Source of the DNA: Stappia sp. 28M-7
GTDB taxonomy: Bacteria; Pseudomonadota; Alphaproteobacteria; Rhizobiales; Stappiaceae
NCBI RefSeq assembly: GCF_014252955.1
Contig: NZ_JACMIA010000001.1
Span: 1,302,001 to 1,366,000 of the forward strand
Reading direction: 5' to 3'
DNA length: 64,000 bases
The stretch's first letter is position 1; each line of letters begins with the position of its first letter. This document shows, piece by piece, positions 45,330-54,000 of the stretch. Under the pieces are notes generated by a model, which had not been told where the DNA came from, did not search any database, and was given only the letters and a program-made list of their open reading frames with translations. The translations under genes and the position numbers were made by a program.

Positions 45330-45492
45330 TGGTGCCCAGGGCCGGAATCGAACCAGCGACACGCGGATTTTCAATCCGCCCCTGAGAACACCGATAGTGC
45401 AACAGCGACAACACCTTAGGTAACCCAGCGATCAACCCTGTCACACTGGTGTCACAGGAGATGATCGAATGGCGACCATTCGGAAGCGCGGG
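45330..45492 (-). other. Inverted attP-like junction: tRNA core joined to the integrase end, with an 8-codon integrase stub
   Basis: Read on the minus strand, this is the integrase 5' end and promoter (45492-45380, identical to 48740-48852), then the attachment core (45379-45330), then the element left end (45329-44367). That order is what exists in a circular element or between two tandem copies. The integrase reading frame breaks off after about eight codons at 45492, where similarity ends. It is not a tRNA and not a functional integrase. Confidence 0.85.
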
Positions 45493-45545
45493 GATAAGGG
45501 TCATCACGGTCGCGGATAGCTTCTCTTTATAGATCGAATGATGGC

Positions 45546-46349
45546 TTATTTGTTTCGCTTCCCTCGGTTGCGAAGGACCATTACGATAGCCGCCTCATAT
45601 GCAGTTTTCTTAATTATTTCAGTGGCTCGTAATACGGTTAGCTTCTGTTGACTTGCTGAAATTTTTGCGAACTTCTTCAGATAATCTGAGCATGTAGTAA
45701 CCGCTGCCGTGGCGATGTCACTTGCGGGAGATAGGCCGTCATCTAGCTCGCGAACAGCGGCTAACATGCAGTTTCTAGAGGGTTGCAGAGTTGCAGACGT
45801 GTTCTGATTTTTGTTTGAGGGATATTCATACTGTTCCTGACTATCATTTCCAAAATCAGCGTTAGTTTCTATCGTTTTAAGGTGTGCAAAATTCCCAGAT
45901 CTAAAGTCGTAAAAATGCGCTCCCATTGGGCCTTGCTCGTTCCGCAGGCCAGCGAAAACGACCAGTGTGCTATTCTTCCTAAACTCAATGGGGTGAAATC
46001 CATCGTCTACATTGCCCCAGCAGCAAACAAAAAACGGGAAAAAGAAAACGTCACCATTCCGGGCGTCGATGACTGCACCAGTTGCACACGATGTCCCGCA
46101 TCCCCAAGACGCAAGGATGTAGTGCCCCGCGAAATTGACCCCGCCTTTGGCTGCGTCGCGAAGTCGTGTTCGATAGGTTTTAGCTTGGCTGTTTGACGAA
46201 AGGTTGGGGGCTGCAACCGGACCTTTGTAGATATCTACGGTGAAGTCACGGAATTTCGGAATATCAGCTGCCGCAGATGTTGGGGTGATTGATGCCAGAA
46301 GCCAGAGAATAGCGCAGGCGACACTCGGTTTTTTTGTTTTTAGAAGCAT
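45546..46349 (-). CDS. Hypothetical secreted protein
   Basis: A protein of about 267 residues with a signal peptide (LWLLASITPTSAAA). A conserved-looking block NFAGHYILASWGCGTSC near residue 75 contains two Cys, and further Cys pairs occur downstream (FFVCCWG). I recognise the block as belonging to a family of unknown function but cannot name it. Codon use is AT-richer than in the flanking chromosome, fitting horizontal transfer. Start at ATG 46349; an upstream ATG at 46379 gives a longer leader. It ends next to the integrase remnant as island cargo. Confidence 0.65.
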   Translation of the reverse strand: MLLKTKKPSVACAILWLLASITPTSAAADIPKFRDFTVDIYKGPVAAPNLSSNSQAKTYRTRLRDAAKGGVNFAGHYILASWGCGTSCATGAVIDARNGDVFFFPFFVCCWGNVDDGFHPIEFRKNSTLVVFAGLRNEQGPMGAHFYDFRSGNFAHLKTIETNADFGNDSQEQYEYPSNKNQNTSATLQPSRNCMLAAVRELDDGLSPASDIATAAVTTCSDYLKKFAKISASQQKLTVLRATEIIKKTAYEAAIVMVLRNRGKRNK

Positions 46350-47073
46350 AGGAATCACGGCGTTTATCTCCTGATCCAAATATTTTAGGCGGCTGCGTGT
46401 AGTGCGGACAATTTCGCGGCCACATCTTGAGACTTCAGATGGGTGTATCGAAACAGCATTCTTGGATCTCTGTGTCCGCTGATCAAGGCCACTTCGGCAA
46501 TGTTGAGTCCTCTCTCGAAGAAGCGGCTGACGGCTTCATGCCGAAGGTCGTGGAATCGCAAGTTGGTGATTTCGGCTCTGTCTACCAGCCTATCCCATGC
46601 CTGCCTGAGTGCCGTGTCGGTTATCGGCAAAACCCGTTCACTGCAGCGTGGGAGGCGTGACAGTGTGGCCTGAGCAGCCGGCGTCAGGGGGACTTGCCTT
46701 GGATGGCCATTCTTGGTGTCGGGCAGGAGCGCCAGCCCTTTGTCCAGGTCGACATCAATCCAACGGAGCTTGAGCAACTCCCCTCGGCGCATCGCCGTTT
46801 CAATCGCCAGCTCGATTGCAGGCCAGAGAAAAGGAGAGCGGCCCCGTCTCGCAGCCTCGCGGAGTGCCTCATATTCTCCGTGCTCAAGGCGACGGTTTCT
46901 CGACTTGATCCCCATCGGGATCCGGATTTGATCAACGGGATTTGCGGGGAGGACCAAGCCCCATTCCTTCCTCGCGATTTCGATAGCGTGCCTGATTAAG
47001 ACCAGATCGTATTGCGCTGCTCTAAGCCCATCCTTAACGCGGCGATCTCGAAACTTGCACAGGGTAGGGGCGT

Positions 47074-48451
47074 GTTAGCGTCCGAGGAGCTGGTGTAATT
47101 TCATCGCCGTCGGCGGTGTGATCCCAGGTGGCCATCGAGGTGTATGTTCGAGGTGGAGTTTGGCGACTTCAACCACGGCCCCTACGGAGACCCCGATGAC
47201 CAAGACGAACATGGACCTGTCCGAGCTTCTGGCCAAGCACGATCAGGGCGACTTCTTGCGCGGCATTGCCGAAGCCGTGCTGCAACTGATCATGGAGACC
47301 GATGTGGAAGGCATCATCGGCGCCGGCCGGCATGAACGCAGCGGTGAACGCACGACCTGGCGCAACGGGTATCGAGAGCGCGCTCTCGATACCCGTTTGG
47401 GCACGCTGAACCTGCGGGTGCCGAAGCTGCGGCAGGGCAGCTATTTCCCGGGCTTCCTCGAGGCCCGCAAGACCTCCGAGCAGGCGCTGGTGGCGGTGAT
47501 CCAGGAGGCTTGGATCGGCGGCGTCTCCACCCGCCGCGTCGACGAGCTGGTGCAGGCCATGGGGCTCAGCGGGATATCGAAGAGCACGGTCTCGAAGCTC
47601 TGCAAGGATATCGATGACAGGGTCGGGGAGTTCCTGAACCGGCCGCTCACCGGCGACTGGCCCTATGTCTGGCTCGACGCCACCTATCTCAAGGTCCGCC
47701 AAGGCGGGCGCATCGTGCCGGTCGCGGCCATAATTGCGGTGGCGGCCAACACCGAGGGCCGAAGGGAAATCATCGGCTTGGGCATTGGGCCCTCAGAGGC
47801 CGAGACCTTCTGGACCGAGTTTCTGCGTTCCCTCCGCGCCCGGGGGCTGAGTGGGGTCAAGCTGGTGATCAGCGATGCCCACACCGGCCTCAAGGCAGCC
47901 ATTGCCCGGGTGTTCGAAGCGACCTGGCAGCGATGCCGCGTTCACTGGATCAGGAATGCTCTCGCCCACGTCTCGCGCGGCCAACACACCGTTGTCGCCG
48001 CCGCGATCCGCCAGGCTTTCGACCAGCCCGACCGCGCCCATGCGGGCGAAACCTGGCGCAAGGTTGCCGAACAACTGCGCCCGCGCTGGCCCAAGCTGGC
48101 CGATCTCATGGACGCCAGCGAGCATGACGTGCTGGCCTACATGTCCTTCCCGCGCCAGCACAGGACCAAGCTGCACAGCACCAACCCGATCGAGCGCCTG
48201 AACAAGGAGGTAAAGCGGCGCTCCGATGTCGTCGGGATCTTCCCCAACGAGGCCTCAATCATGCGCCTGATCGGCGCCGTGCTCTTCGAAGCCAACGACG
48301 AATGGCAGACCTCGAGCCGCTACATGATGGTCGAGGCCTTCGCCGAGATCGACAAGGAGGAGATCGACCCCATTCTCAGCATAACCACGAAAGCCGCCTG
48401 ATCATGCCCTCAGGCCATCCAGGAATTTACACCAGCTTGACGGACGTGACC
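47074..48451 (+). mobile_element. IS256-family insertion sequence, copy 2
   Basis: A 1378-bp element apparently identical to 33387-34764 and in the same orientation. It is flanked by the 8-bp duplication AGGGGCGT (47066-47073 and 48452-48459), so it arrived by its own transposition into the integrase gene. Recombination between the two copies would delete about 13.7 kb. Confidence 0.94.
47196..48401 (+). CDS. IS256-family (mutator-type) transposase, copy 2
   Basis: A 401-residue DDE transposase with the same sequence as the protein encoded at 33509-34714, including all three acidic residues. Intact copies at two sites with clean target duplications point to recent activity. Start chosen at ATG 47196 with GGAG upstream. 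Confidence 0.95.
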   Translation: MTKTNMDLSELLAKHDQGDFLRGIAEAVLQLIMETDVEGIIGAGRHERSGERTTWRNGYRERALDTRLGTLNLRVPKLRQGSYFPGFLEARKTSEQALVAVIQEAWIGGVSTRRVDELVQAMGLSGISKSTVSKLCKDIDDRVGEFLNRPLTGDWPYVWLDATYLKVRQGGRIVPVAAIIAVAANTEGRREIIGLGIGPSEAETFWTEFLRSLRARGLSGVKLVISDAHTGLKAAIARVFEATWQRCRVHWIRNALAHVSRGQHTVVAAAIRQAFDQPDRAHAGETWRKVAEQLRPRWPKLADLMDASEHDVLAYMSFPRQHRTKLHSTNPIERLNKEVKRRSDVVGIFPNEASIMRLIGAVLFEANDEWQTSSRYMMVEAFAEIDKEEIDPILSITTKAA

Positions 48452-48763
48452 AGGGGCGTCGAGACATGCGATAGGCGTGGGCGCAACTCGGTCCTTTCGC
48501 AGGCGTGATAGCCGACGTTCTTCCGTCGCGCGTCCTTTCTTCGAGGCGGTGATTTCGCGCTCATACCTCTCAAGGAGGGCACCGAGGGTAAGGTCTGTGG
48601 GGGGCGTCGGCTCTACAGGCTTGCCTAGGTCGATGTTGCTTTCGATCTGTCGTGCCCAGATCTCCGCGTCTTTGCGGGTGGCAAAGCTCTTGTTTTGCGG
48701 GCGGGCACCTTTGCGGCGAACCTGCACCTGCCATTTGTTCCCGCGCTTCCGAATGGTCGCCAT

Positions 48764-48852
48764 TCGATCATCTCCTGTGACACCAGTGTGACAGGGTTGA
48801 TCGCTGGGTTACCTAAGGTGTTGTCGCTGTTGCACTATCGGTGTTCTCAGGG
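48764..48852 (-). promoter_or_regulatory. Integrase promoter and arm-site region
   Basis: The 89 bp between the integrase start and the attachment core. It contains TGTGACACCAGTGTGAC (48776-48792), matched by a near-identical sequence at the other end of the island (31763-31779). The region recurs unchanged at the internal inverted junction. Confidence 0.45.
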
Positions 48853-48903
48853 GCGGATTGAAAATCCGCGTGTCGCTGGTTCGATTCCGGCCCTGGGCAC
48901 CAC
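48853..48903 (+). other. Attachment site attR (repeat of tRNA-Phe 3' end)
   Basis: An exact 51-bp copy of 31610-31660. It marks the right boundary of the island. The following 163 bp before the LysR gene stop hold no gene and appear to be chromosomal. Confidence 0.9.
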
Positions 48904-49066
48904 CACCTCCCCACGACATTGAAACCAAATCACTTTTTGCCCGGTTTGGAATAACCGTGGCTTGGGTTTGGAATAATCAATCCGTCCCGTCGCTTCTCGC
49001 GCCGATACCAGCTGACACGCTGCGCGCGACATGCCGCGTGCCGACAGGCGGCGCGACTGCAAAATC

Positions 49067-49966
49067 TCAGGTGCACTCCGCCAAAGCTTGCGGGAAGTGC
49101 CGGAGAAAGGCGTCATCGACATCGCTTTGCACATGTCGCGAGGACGTGATCAGCGCGATCTCCAGATCGATCTGGGGGACGAAGGGGCGGATGATCGTCC
49201 TGTGCTGGTCCGCGGAGCGGGCCGAGACGGAATCCAGCAGCGCGACGCCCAGCCCCTGCGACACGAAGGCGGCGCAGGACGGCGCATGCTGCATCTCGCC
49301 GACGATCCGCGGGGCAATCTGCCTTTGCGCGAAAACCTCGTTGATCTGCGGGCGGATGGCGCCGCTGCGCCCGAGCACGTAAAGGCTTACCCCGTCGAGA
49401 TCCTCGGGCGTGATCTCAGGCAGCTCGGCCAGCGGGTGATCGACCGGCAGCAGGCAGACCGTTCCCACCTCGTAGCGGGACAGCACGTTCAACTCCCGCT
49501 CCCGCCTGCTGGGCATGCAGATGCCCAGGTCGTGTTCGCCGCGGGACACCTGCTCGGCGATGGCGCGCGAGGTATCGGAATGCAGGCTGATGGCAAGGTC
49601 CGGAATGTCGATGGAAACGCGCGCCACCAGTTTCGCGGCAAAGCTGTAGGACAGGAACGGCGGCATCGCCAGCCGATAGGGCTCCAGCGAAAACCGCCGG
49701 ATCCGCCGCGCCGCTTCCTCTACGAAGTCGAGGCCCAGAAAGACGCGGTCAACCTCTCCGATGAGCCGTCGCGCGGCCGATGTCGGCAACAGCCGCGGCC
49801 CGACCCGGTTGAACAGCTTGAGATCCAGCGTTTCTTCCAGGTCGGAGATCAGCCTGCTGACGGCAGGTTGGGAAATCGACATCTGCTCCGCAGCGATGGT
49901 CATCGTGCGGTTGGTCATGATCAGGCGGAACGCCTGGACCTGTCTCAGGGTGATGCGGGCCGCCAT
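49067..49966 (-). CDS. LysR-family transcriptional regulator
   Basis: A 299-residue LysR regulator. The N-terminal winged helix-turn-helix (about 5-65) includes MTIAAEQMSISQPAVSRLISDLEE, and the effector-binding domain follows from about 90. It is divergent from the TRAP operon at 50104, with a 137-bp gap that holds an ATAA-N7-TTAT site. By the usual LysR arrangement it probably senses the TRAP substrate or a breakdown product and controls that operon. Confidence 0.93.
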   Translation of the reverse strand: MAARITLRQVQAFRLIMTNRTMTIAAEQMSISQPAVSRLISDLEETLDLKLFNRVGPRLLPTSAARRLIGEVDRVFLGLDFVEEAARRIRRFSLEPYRLAMPPFLSYSFAAKLVARVSIDIPDLAISLHSDTSRAIAEQVSRGEHDLGICMPSRRERELNVLSRYEVGTVCLLPVDHPLAELPEITPEDLDGVSLYVLGRSGAIRPQINEVFAQRQIAPRIVGEMQHAPSCAAFVSQGLGVALLDSVSARSADQHRTIIRPFVPQIDLEIALITSSRHVQSDVDDAFLRHFPQALAECT

Positions 49967-49982
49967 GACTGTCCTGGCTAGG

Positions 49983-49997
49983 ATAATACCAGGTTAT
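49983..49997. promoter_or_regulatory. Candidate LysR operator (ATAA-TACCAGG-TTAT)
   Basis: A 15-bp imperfect palindrome in the intergenic region of the divergent lysR/TRAP pair, close to the lysR start. It has the size and dyad form of a LysR recognition site. Inference from position. Confidence 0.4.
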
Positions 49998-50103
49998 GAT
50001 AGCATCGAATATTGAGATTAGAAATTATTATTGAACCTCGTCAAATTGGGCAGATCAGAGCCCGGCGGGATGAGCCGGCGCAGTTTCTGGCAGGGAGATT
50101 GAG

Positions 50104-51090
50104 ATGAAACGTTACGCCATGTCCGCGCTTGCGGGCGCCATGCTCGCCGTCCTCTCGGGAGGGGCCGACGCCCAGACATTTCGCCTTTCCACCCAGGGAA
50201 ATGCTCCGCATCCGTGGCTCGATGCCGCCGAGGTCCTGAAGGCCGAGGTCGAGCAGGCGACGGAAGGACGCGTCAAGATCGACATCCATCCCGGCGGCGT
50301 GCTCGGCAATGACGCGACCGCGCTGGACGAGATGCGGATGGGCACCATCGACCTTCTGATCGGCGGCACCCAGGAGGCGACCCCCTTCTTCCCGCAGTTC
50401 CAGCTGTTCAGCATCAGCTACCTGTTCCCGGACGAGGCGACCTTCCGCACCGCGCTGGATCCGCAAGGTCCGGTCACGGACTACTACCGCCAGGTCTATC
50501 GCGATGCCGACAACGGCCTGACCCTGCTGGCGCTGACGGGCGGCGGCATCCGCAATCTCAGCAATAACGTCAAGCCTGTCGCCACCCTGGAAGACCTCAG
50601 CGGCATGAAGCTGCGCGTGCCGGGCTCGCGCATGGATGCGGAGATGTGGGAAACCTCTGGCGCGCAGCCCATCTCGCTGCCCTTCACCGAGCTCTACACC
50701 GCCCTGCAGACCGGCGTGGCGAACGCGTTCGAGAGCTCGATCAGTGCCTATGTCGGCGCCAAGCTCTTCGAGGTCGCGCCCTATCACTCCAAGACCCAGC
50801 ACCAGTTCATGGTCAGCCACATCACCATGAGCCGGTTCGCCTTCGATCGCCTGTCCGCCGAGGACCAGGAGATCTTTCTCAAGGCCGCGGCGAAAGCCTC
50901 GGTGACCGGCATCGACCGGGGCGTGGAATACGATGCCTCGCTGCTGGAGCCGCTGGTCGCCTCGGGCAAGGTGACGGTGACCGAGGTCGACAAGACGCCG
51001 TTCATCGAGATCATCCGCCCCCTGCACGACAAGGTCGCGGCCGAAATCGGCGCGTCCGAGGTCCTGCAGATGATCCGCGACATCAAGTGA
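50104..51090 (+). CDS. TRAP transporter substrate-binding protein (DctP type)
   Basis: A 328-residue periplasmic binding protein with a signal peptide (MKRYAMSALAGAMLAVLSGG, cut after ADA). The conserved Arg that binds the substrate carboxylate is in MKLRVPGSRMDAE near residue 165, followed by LPFTELYTALQTGVANAFE. It captures a carboxylate-containing substrate for the membrane subunits encoded next. GGGAGATTGAG precedes the ATG. The neighbouring opine-dehydrogenase-like gene suggests an amino- or keto-acid derivative. Confidence 0.93.
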   Translation: MKRYAMSALAGAMLAVLSGGADAQTFRLSTQGNAPHPWLDAAEVLKAEVEQATEGRVKIDIHPGGVLGNDATALDEMRMGTIDLLIGGTQEATPFFPQFQLFSISYLFPDEATFRTALDPQGPVTDYYRQVYRDADNGLTLLALTGGGIRNLSNNVKPVATLEDLSGMKLRVPGSRMDAEMWETSGAQPISLPFTELYTALQTGVANAFESSISAYVGAKLFEVAPYHSKTQHQFMVSHITMSRFAFDRLSAEDQEIFLKAAAKASVTGIDRGVEYDASLLEPLVASGKVTVTEVDKTPFIEIIRPLHDKVAAEIGASEVLQMIRDIK

Positions 51091-51144
51091 CTTTCCGTGG
51101 CCGGCCCCGGTGATCCCGGGGCCGGCCCGCAAGGGGGGCACCTC

Positions 51145-51639
51145 ATGCTGACAAGATTCAATGCCGGGCTGGAGCGATTTTTCTACCTGGTCGGCGGCGC
51201 CTTCTTCCTGGCGTTCATCCTGTGCGTTCTGTTCCAGATCGTTGCGCGCAACTCGTCGCTCGGAACCTTCGTGTGGACCGACGAGGTGGCGATGTTCTGC
51301 TTCGTCTGGACCGTCTTCCTGGGCTCGGCGGTCGGCTACCGGCGCGGCGTCCACTACGTGGTCGAGGTGCTGCCCGCCAGCTTCGCCCGCACCAACACGG
51401 CGCTGACCCTGCTGGCGCTGTTCCTGTGCCTTCCCGTGATCTGGGTGCTCGCCGTCAACGGCTGGACCTATGCGGAGATGAGCTGGCGCCGCTTCTCGTT
51501 CTCGCTCGGCTTTCCGATGTTCTACCAGAACGCGGCCGTCGCCGTGTCGGGAGCGGCCATGGCGATCTTCTCGCTCGAACTGATCGTCACCACCGCAGGC
51601 CGCCTTTTCACCAACCGGCAAGTCGAGGACCGGGAATGA
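51145..51639 (+). CDS. TRAP transporter small permease subunit (DctQ type)
   Basis: A 164-residue protein with four hydrophobic segments and the conserved WTDEVAMFCFVWTVFLGSAV and YRRGVHYVVEVLP of DctQ subunits. The ATG at 51145 follows AAGGGGGG; an ATG at 51097 in the same frame is less likely. The last codons overlap the next start (ATGA). Confidence 0.92.
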   Translation: MLTRFNAGLERFFYLVGGAFFLAFILCVLFQIVARNSSLGTFVWTDEVAMFCFVWTVFLGSAVGYRRGVHYVVEVLPASFARTNTALTLLALFLCLPVIWVLAVNGWTYAEMSWRRFSFSLGFPMFYQNAAVAVSGAAMAIFSLELIVTTAGRLFTNRQVEDRE

Positions 51640-52934
51640 CGCCTATCGTCACGCTGATCGCAGGATTTCTGTTTCTGATCCTCCTGCGCGTTCCGATCGC
51701 TTTCGCCATCGCGCTGGCATCGCTGGTCACGGTCGTCCAGCTGGGTCTTCCCGCGACGTCGGTGGTCAATCAGATGGTCTCCAACATCAACTCCTTCGCG
51801 CTGCTTGCGGTGCCGTTCTTCCTGCTGCTCGGCCGGCTGATGAACGACAGCGGCATCACCGACCGGCTGATGACCTTCGCGCAGTCGATGGTGGGCCACA
51901 TCAAGGGCGGGCTCGGCCATATCAACGTGCTGGTCAGCATGATGTTCGCCAGCATGTCCGGATCCGCGGCGGCGGATACCGCGAGCGTCGGCGCGATCAT
52001 GATCCCGGCGATGAAGAAGGCCGGCTATCCCGCGCCCTTCGCCGTGGCCCTGACGGCGACCTCCTCGACGCTGGGCGTGATCATCCCGCCCTCGATCCTG
52101 TTCGTGATCTACGGCGCCTTCGGCAATGTCTCCATCGCCGGGCTGTTTCTGGCCGGCGTGCTGCCTGGCCTGCTGATCGGCTTCGGGCAGATGGCCTACA
52201 CCTATTACGTCGCCCGGCGTTACGGCGTCGCCAACACGCCCTACATGCCCTGGACCGCGCGCAAGGAAAGCGCCAGGCGCGCCGCGCCCGCGCTGCTCAT
52301 TCCCCTGATCATCCTGGGCGGCATCATCTCGGGCTTCTTCACCGCGACCGAAGCCTCCGCCATCGCCGCGCTGGTCGGCCTGGTGCTGGCGGTCGTCGTC
52401 TATCGCACGGTGCGGCCCGCGGCCCTGTTCGACATCCTGGCATCGACCGTCGTCGCCTATGCCCTGCCGATGTTCGCGGTCGCCGCCGCAGGCATCATGG
52501 GCTGGCTGATCGCCTATCTCGGCGTGGCACGCGAGGTCGCGACCTTCATCATCTCGATCTCGGACACGCAGACGGGCGTCATGCTGCTGCTGATGGCGTT
52601 CTGCCTGATCGTCGGCACCGTGCTCAGCCCGATGACGGCGGTCATCATCTTCCTGCCGATCATCAAGGAACTGGGCGTCCTCGCACACATCCCGGACATC
52701 CATCTGGCGCTGGTCGTCTGCCTGTCGCTGGCGATCGGACTGACGACGCCGCCCTACGGGATCTGCCTGCTGATCGCCGCGCAGATCGGCGAGGTCGACA
52801 TGCCGCGCGCCTTCCTGGCGGTGCTGCCGATCATCGCGATTACGGTCGGGATCATCCTGATGGTCATCCTGCTGCCGGGGGTCTTCCTCTATCTGCCCGC
52901 GACCTTCTTCCCCGAGGCTTTTCCGGCCTCCTGA
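51636..52934 (+). CDS. TRAP transporter large permease subunit (DctM type)
   Basis: A 432-residue channel subunit with about twelve hydrophobic segments. It has FASMSGSAAADTASVGAIMI and TSSTLGVIIPPSILF near residues 110-155, and FFTATEASAIAALVGL near 240. It completes the transporter begun at 50104 and is coupled by overlap to the small subunit. The opine-dehydrogenase-like gene follows after 31 bp, probably in the same operon. Confidence 0.94.
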   Translation: MTPIVTLIAGFLFLILLRVPIAFAIALASLVTVVQLGLPATSVVNQMVSNINSFALLAVPFFLLLGRLMNDSGITDRLMTFAQSMVGHIKGGLGHINVLVSMMFASMSGSAAADTASVGAIMIPAMKKAGYPAPFAVALTATSSTLGVIIPPSILFVIYGAFGNVSIAGLFLAGVLPGLLIGFGQMAYTYYVARRYGVANTPYMPWTARKESARRAAPALLIPLIILGGIISGFFTATEASAIAALVGLVLAVVVYRTVRPAALFDILASTVVAYALPMFAVAAAGIMGWLIAYLGVAREVATFIISISDTQTGVMLLLMAFCLIVGTVLSPMTAVIIFLPIIKELGVLAHIPDIHLALVVCLSLAIGLTTPPYGICLLIAAQIGEVDMPRAFLAVLPIIAITVGIILMVILLPGVFLYLPATFFPEAFPAS

Positions 52935-52965
52935 CGGGCGCGCTTGCTCAACTCAAGGAAAAACA

Positions 52966-54000
52966 ATGAAGATAACCGTGATCGGCGGCGGTCCCGTCGG
53001 ATTGACCTATTGCGCGCTTCTGCAGCAAGGGGGGCACTCGGTCAGGCTGTGGTCGCAAACCCATCCCGACGGGCTGAACCAGCGGTTCGACGGCACCTTT
53101 TCCGGGGACCACGTGATCCCCGGCGCCGGCAGCCTCGAGGACGCGGTCAAGGATGCGGACGTCGTGCTGCTGGCGCGCTGCGCGCAGGGCATGCAGGACG
53201 TGCTGGACCGTCTTGCCCCGATCCTCGATGGCCAGACCGTCATCTTCAGCGCCGAGCTCTCCTTCGGGTCGATCTATCTGGCGCACGCCTTGATGCGGTC
53301 GCAGGCCCGCGCCGGGATCGTGTCATGGTCGACCACCGTGGCGACCGCACAGCGCCGGGACGGGGTCGTCCGCGTCGGCACGGTGCGCGATGTGATCGAC
53401 ATGGCCGTGTCCGGAGGGATGGACGCGCAGGACGGTCTGCGCCTGTGTCAGGCGTTGTTCGGCGAGCGTTTCCGCCTCAAGTCGAGCCCCGCGCTCATCG
53501 GCATGAGCAATCTCAACCCGCCGATCCACCTTGCCAACTCGCTCGCCAACCTGACCCGGATCGAGCGGGCCGAGGACTGGGAAAACTACCAGTGCATCAC
53601 GCCTGTCGTCGGTCGCATGATCGAGGCGCTGGACACCGAACGCCTGGCGCTGGCCGGCCGCTTCGGGTTCGAGGTGAGGGATGTCTTCGACCACTACATG
53701 ATGACCTTCCCGGGCATCCGCCGCGGCAGCGTCTCCGAGATGGCCCAGCAGGTCTACGAGCGCGCGCCCGGCACGATGGGCCCCCGCAGCCTCGAGACGC
53801 GCTACATCACCGAAGACGTGCCGTTCGGCCTGATCCCGCTCTGCGAGCTGGGCCGGCGCTGCGGCGTGCCGATGCCCCTGCACGAGGCGGCGATCGGCAC
53901 GCTCTCCACCTATCTGGGGCGCGATTTCCGTGCGCAGAACGGGATGCTGGAGACGGTCGTCGCCGAACTGCAGGGCCGGCTCGGCGCGGCTACTTCGTGA
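52966..54000 (+). CDS. NAD/NADP octopine/nopaline dehydrogenase family protein
   Basis: A 344-residue enzyme. The N-terminal Rossmann fold starts ITVIGGGPVGLTYCALL, and the C-terminal helical domain from about 185 contains MSNLNPPIHLANSLANLTRI, the region that carries the catalytic His in opine dehydrogenases. Such enzymes reversibly condense an amino acid with a 2-oxo acid. In a catabolic operon with a TRAP importer, oxidative cleavage of an imported N-carboxyalkyl amino acid is a reasonable but unproven role. The 3' end overlaps the convergent LysR gene by 11 bp. Confidence 0.82.
   Translation: MKITVIGGGPVGLTYCALLQQGGHSVRLWSQTHPDGLNQRFDGTFSGDHVIPGAGSLEDAVKDADVVLLARCAQGMQDVLDRLAPILDGQTVIFSAELSFGSIYLAHALMRSQARAGIVSWSTTVATAQRRDGVVRVGTVRDVIDMAVSGGMDAQDGLRLCQALFGERFRLKSSPALIGMSNLNPPIHLANSLANLTRIERAEDWENYQCITPVVGRMIEALDTERLALAGRFGFEVRDVFDHYMMTFPGIRRGSVSEMAQQVYERAPGTMGPRSLETRYITEDVPFGLIPLCELGRRCGVPMPLHEAAIGTLSTYLGRDFRAQNGMLETVVAELQGRLGAATS

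Larger units (their letters stand above)
44367..45379 (-). repeat. Right arm of the 1013-bp inverted repeat
   Basis: Inverted copy of 31610-32622, including the last 50 bases of tRNA-Phe (45330-45379) and the 198-residue gene. The sequences next to the two arms differ completely, so the repeat marks the shared left end of two elements with different cargo (helicase-like gene versus restriction operon). Confidence 0.9.
46385..48763 (-). pseudogene. int: Site-specific tyrosine integrase, split by IS256-family element
   Basis: The N-terminal part (48763-48460: MATIRKRGNKWQVQVRRKG..., an arm-binding and core-binding domain) and the C-terminal part (47073-46385) are separated by the IS256 element and its 8-bp duplication. 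Removing these 1386 bp gives one frame of 330 residues. The catalytic set is present: Arg in MRRGELLKLRW, HxxR in HDLRHEAV, and His/Tyr in SGHRDPRMLFRYTH. It reads away from attR and would drive integration at tRNA-Phe. As it stands it is inactive, so the island is probably locked in place unless another integrase acts. Confidence 0.9.

Noticed and set aside
45330-45379. Possible second tRNA-Phe on the minus strand
   Set aside because: Only the 3' half of the tRNA is present; the D-arm and 5' acceptor strand are missing. It is an attachment-site remnant. The same holds for 48853-48902.
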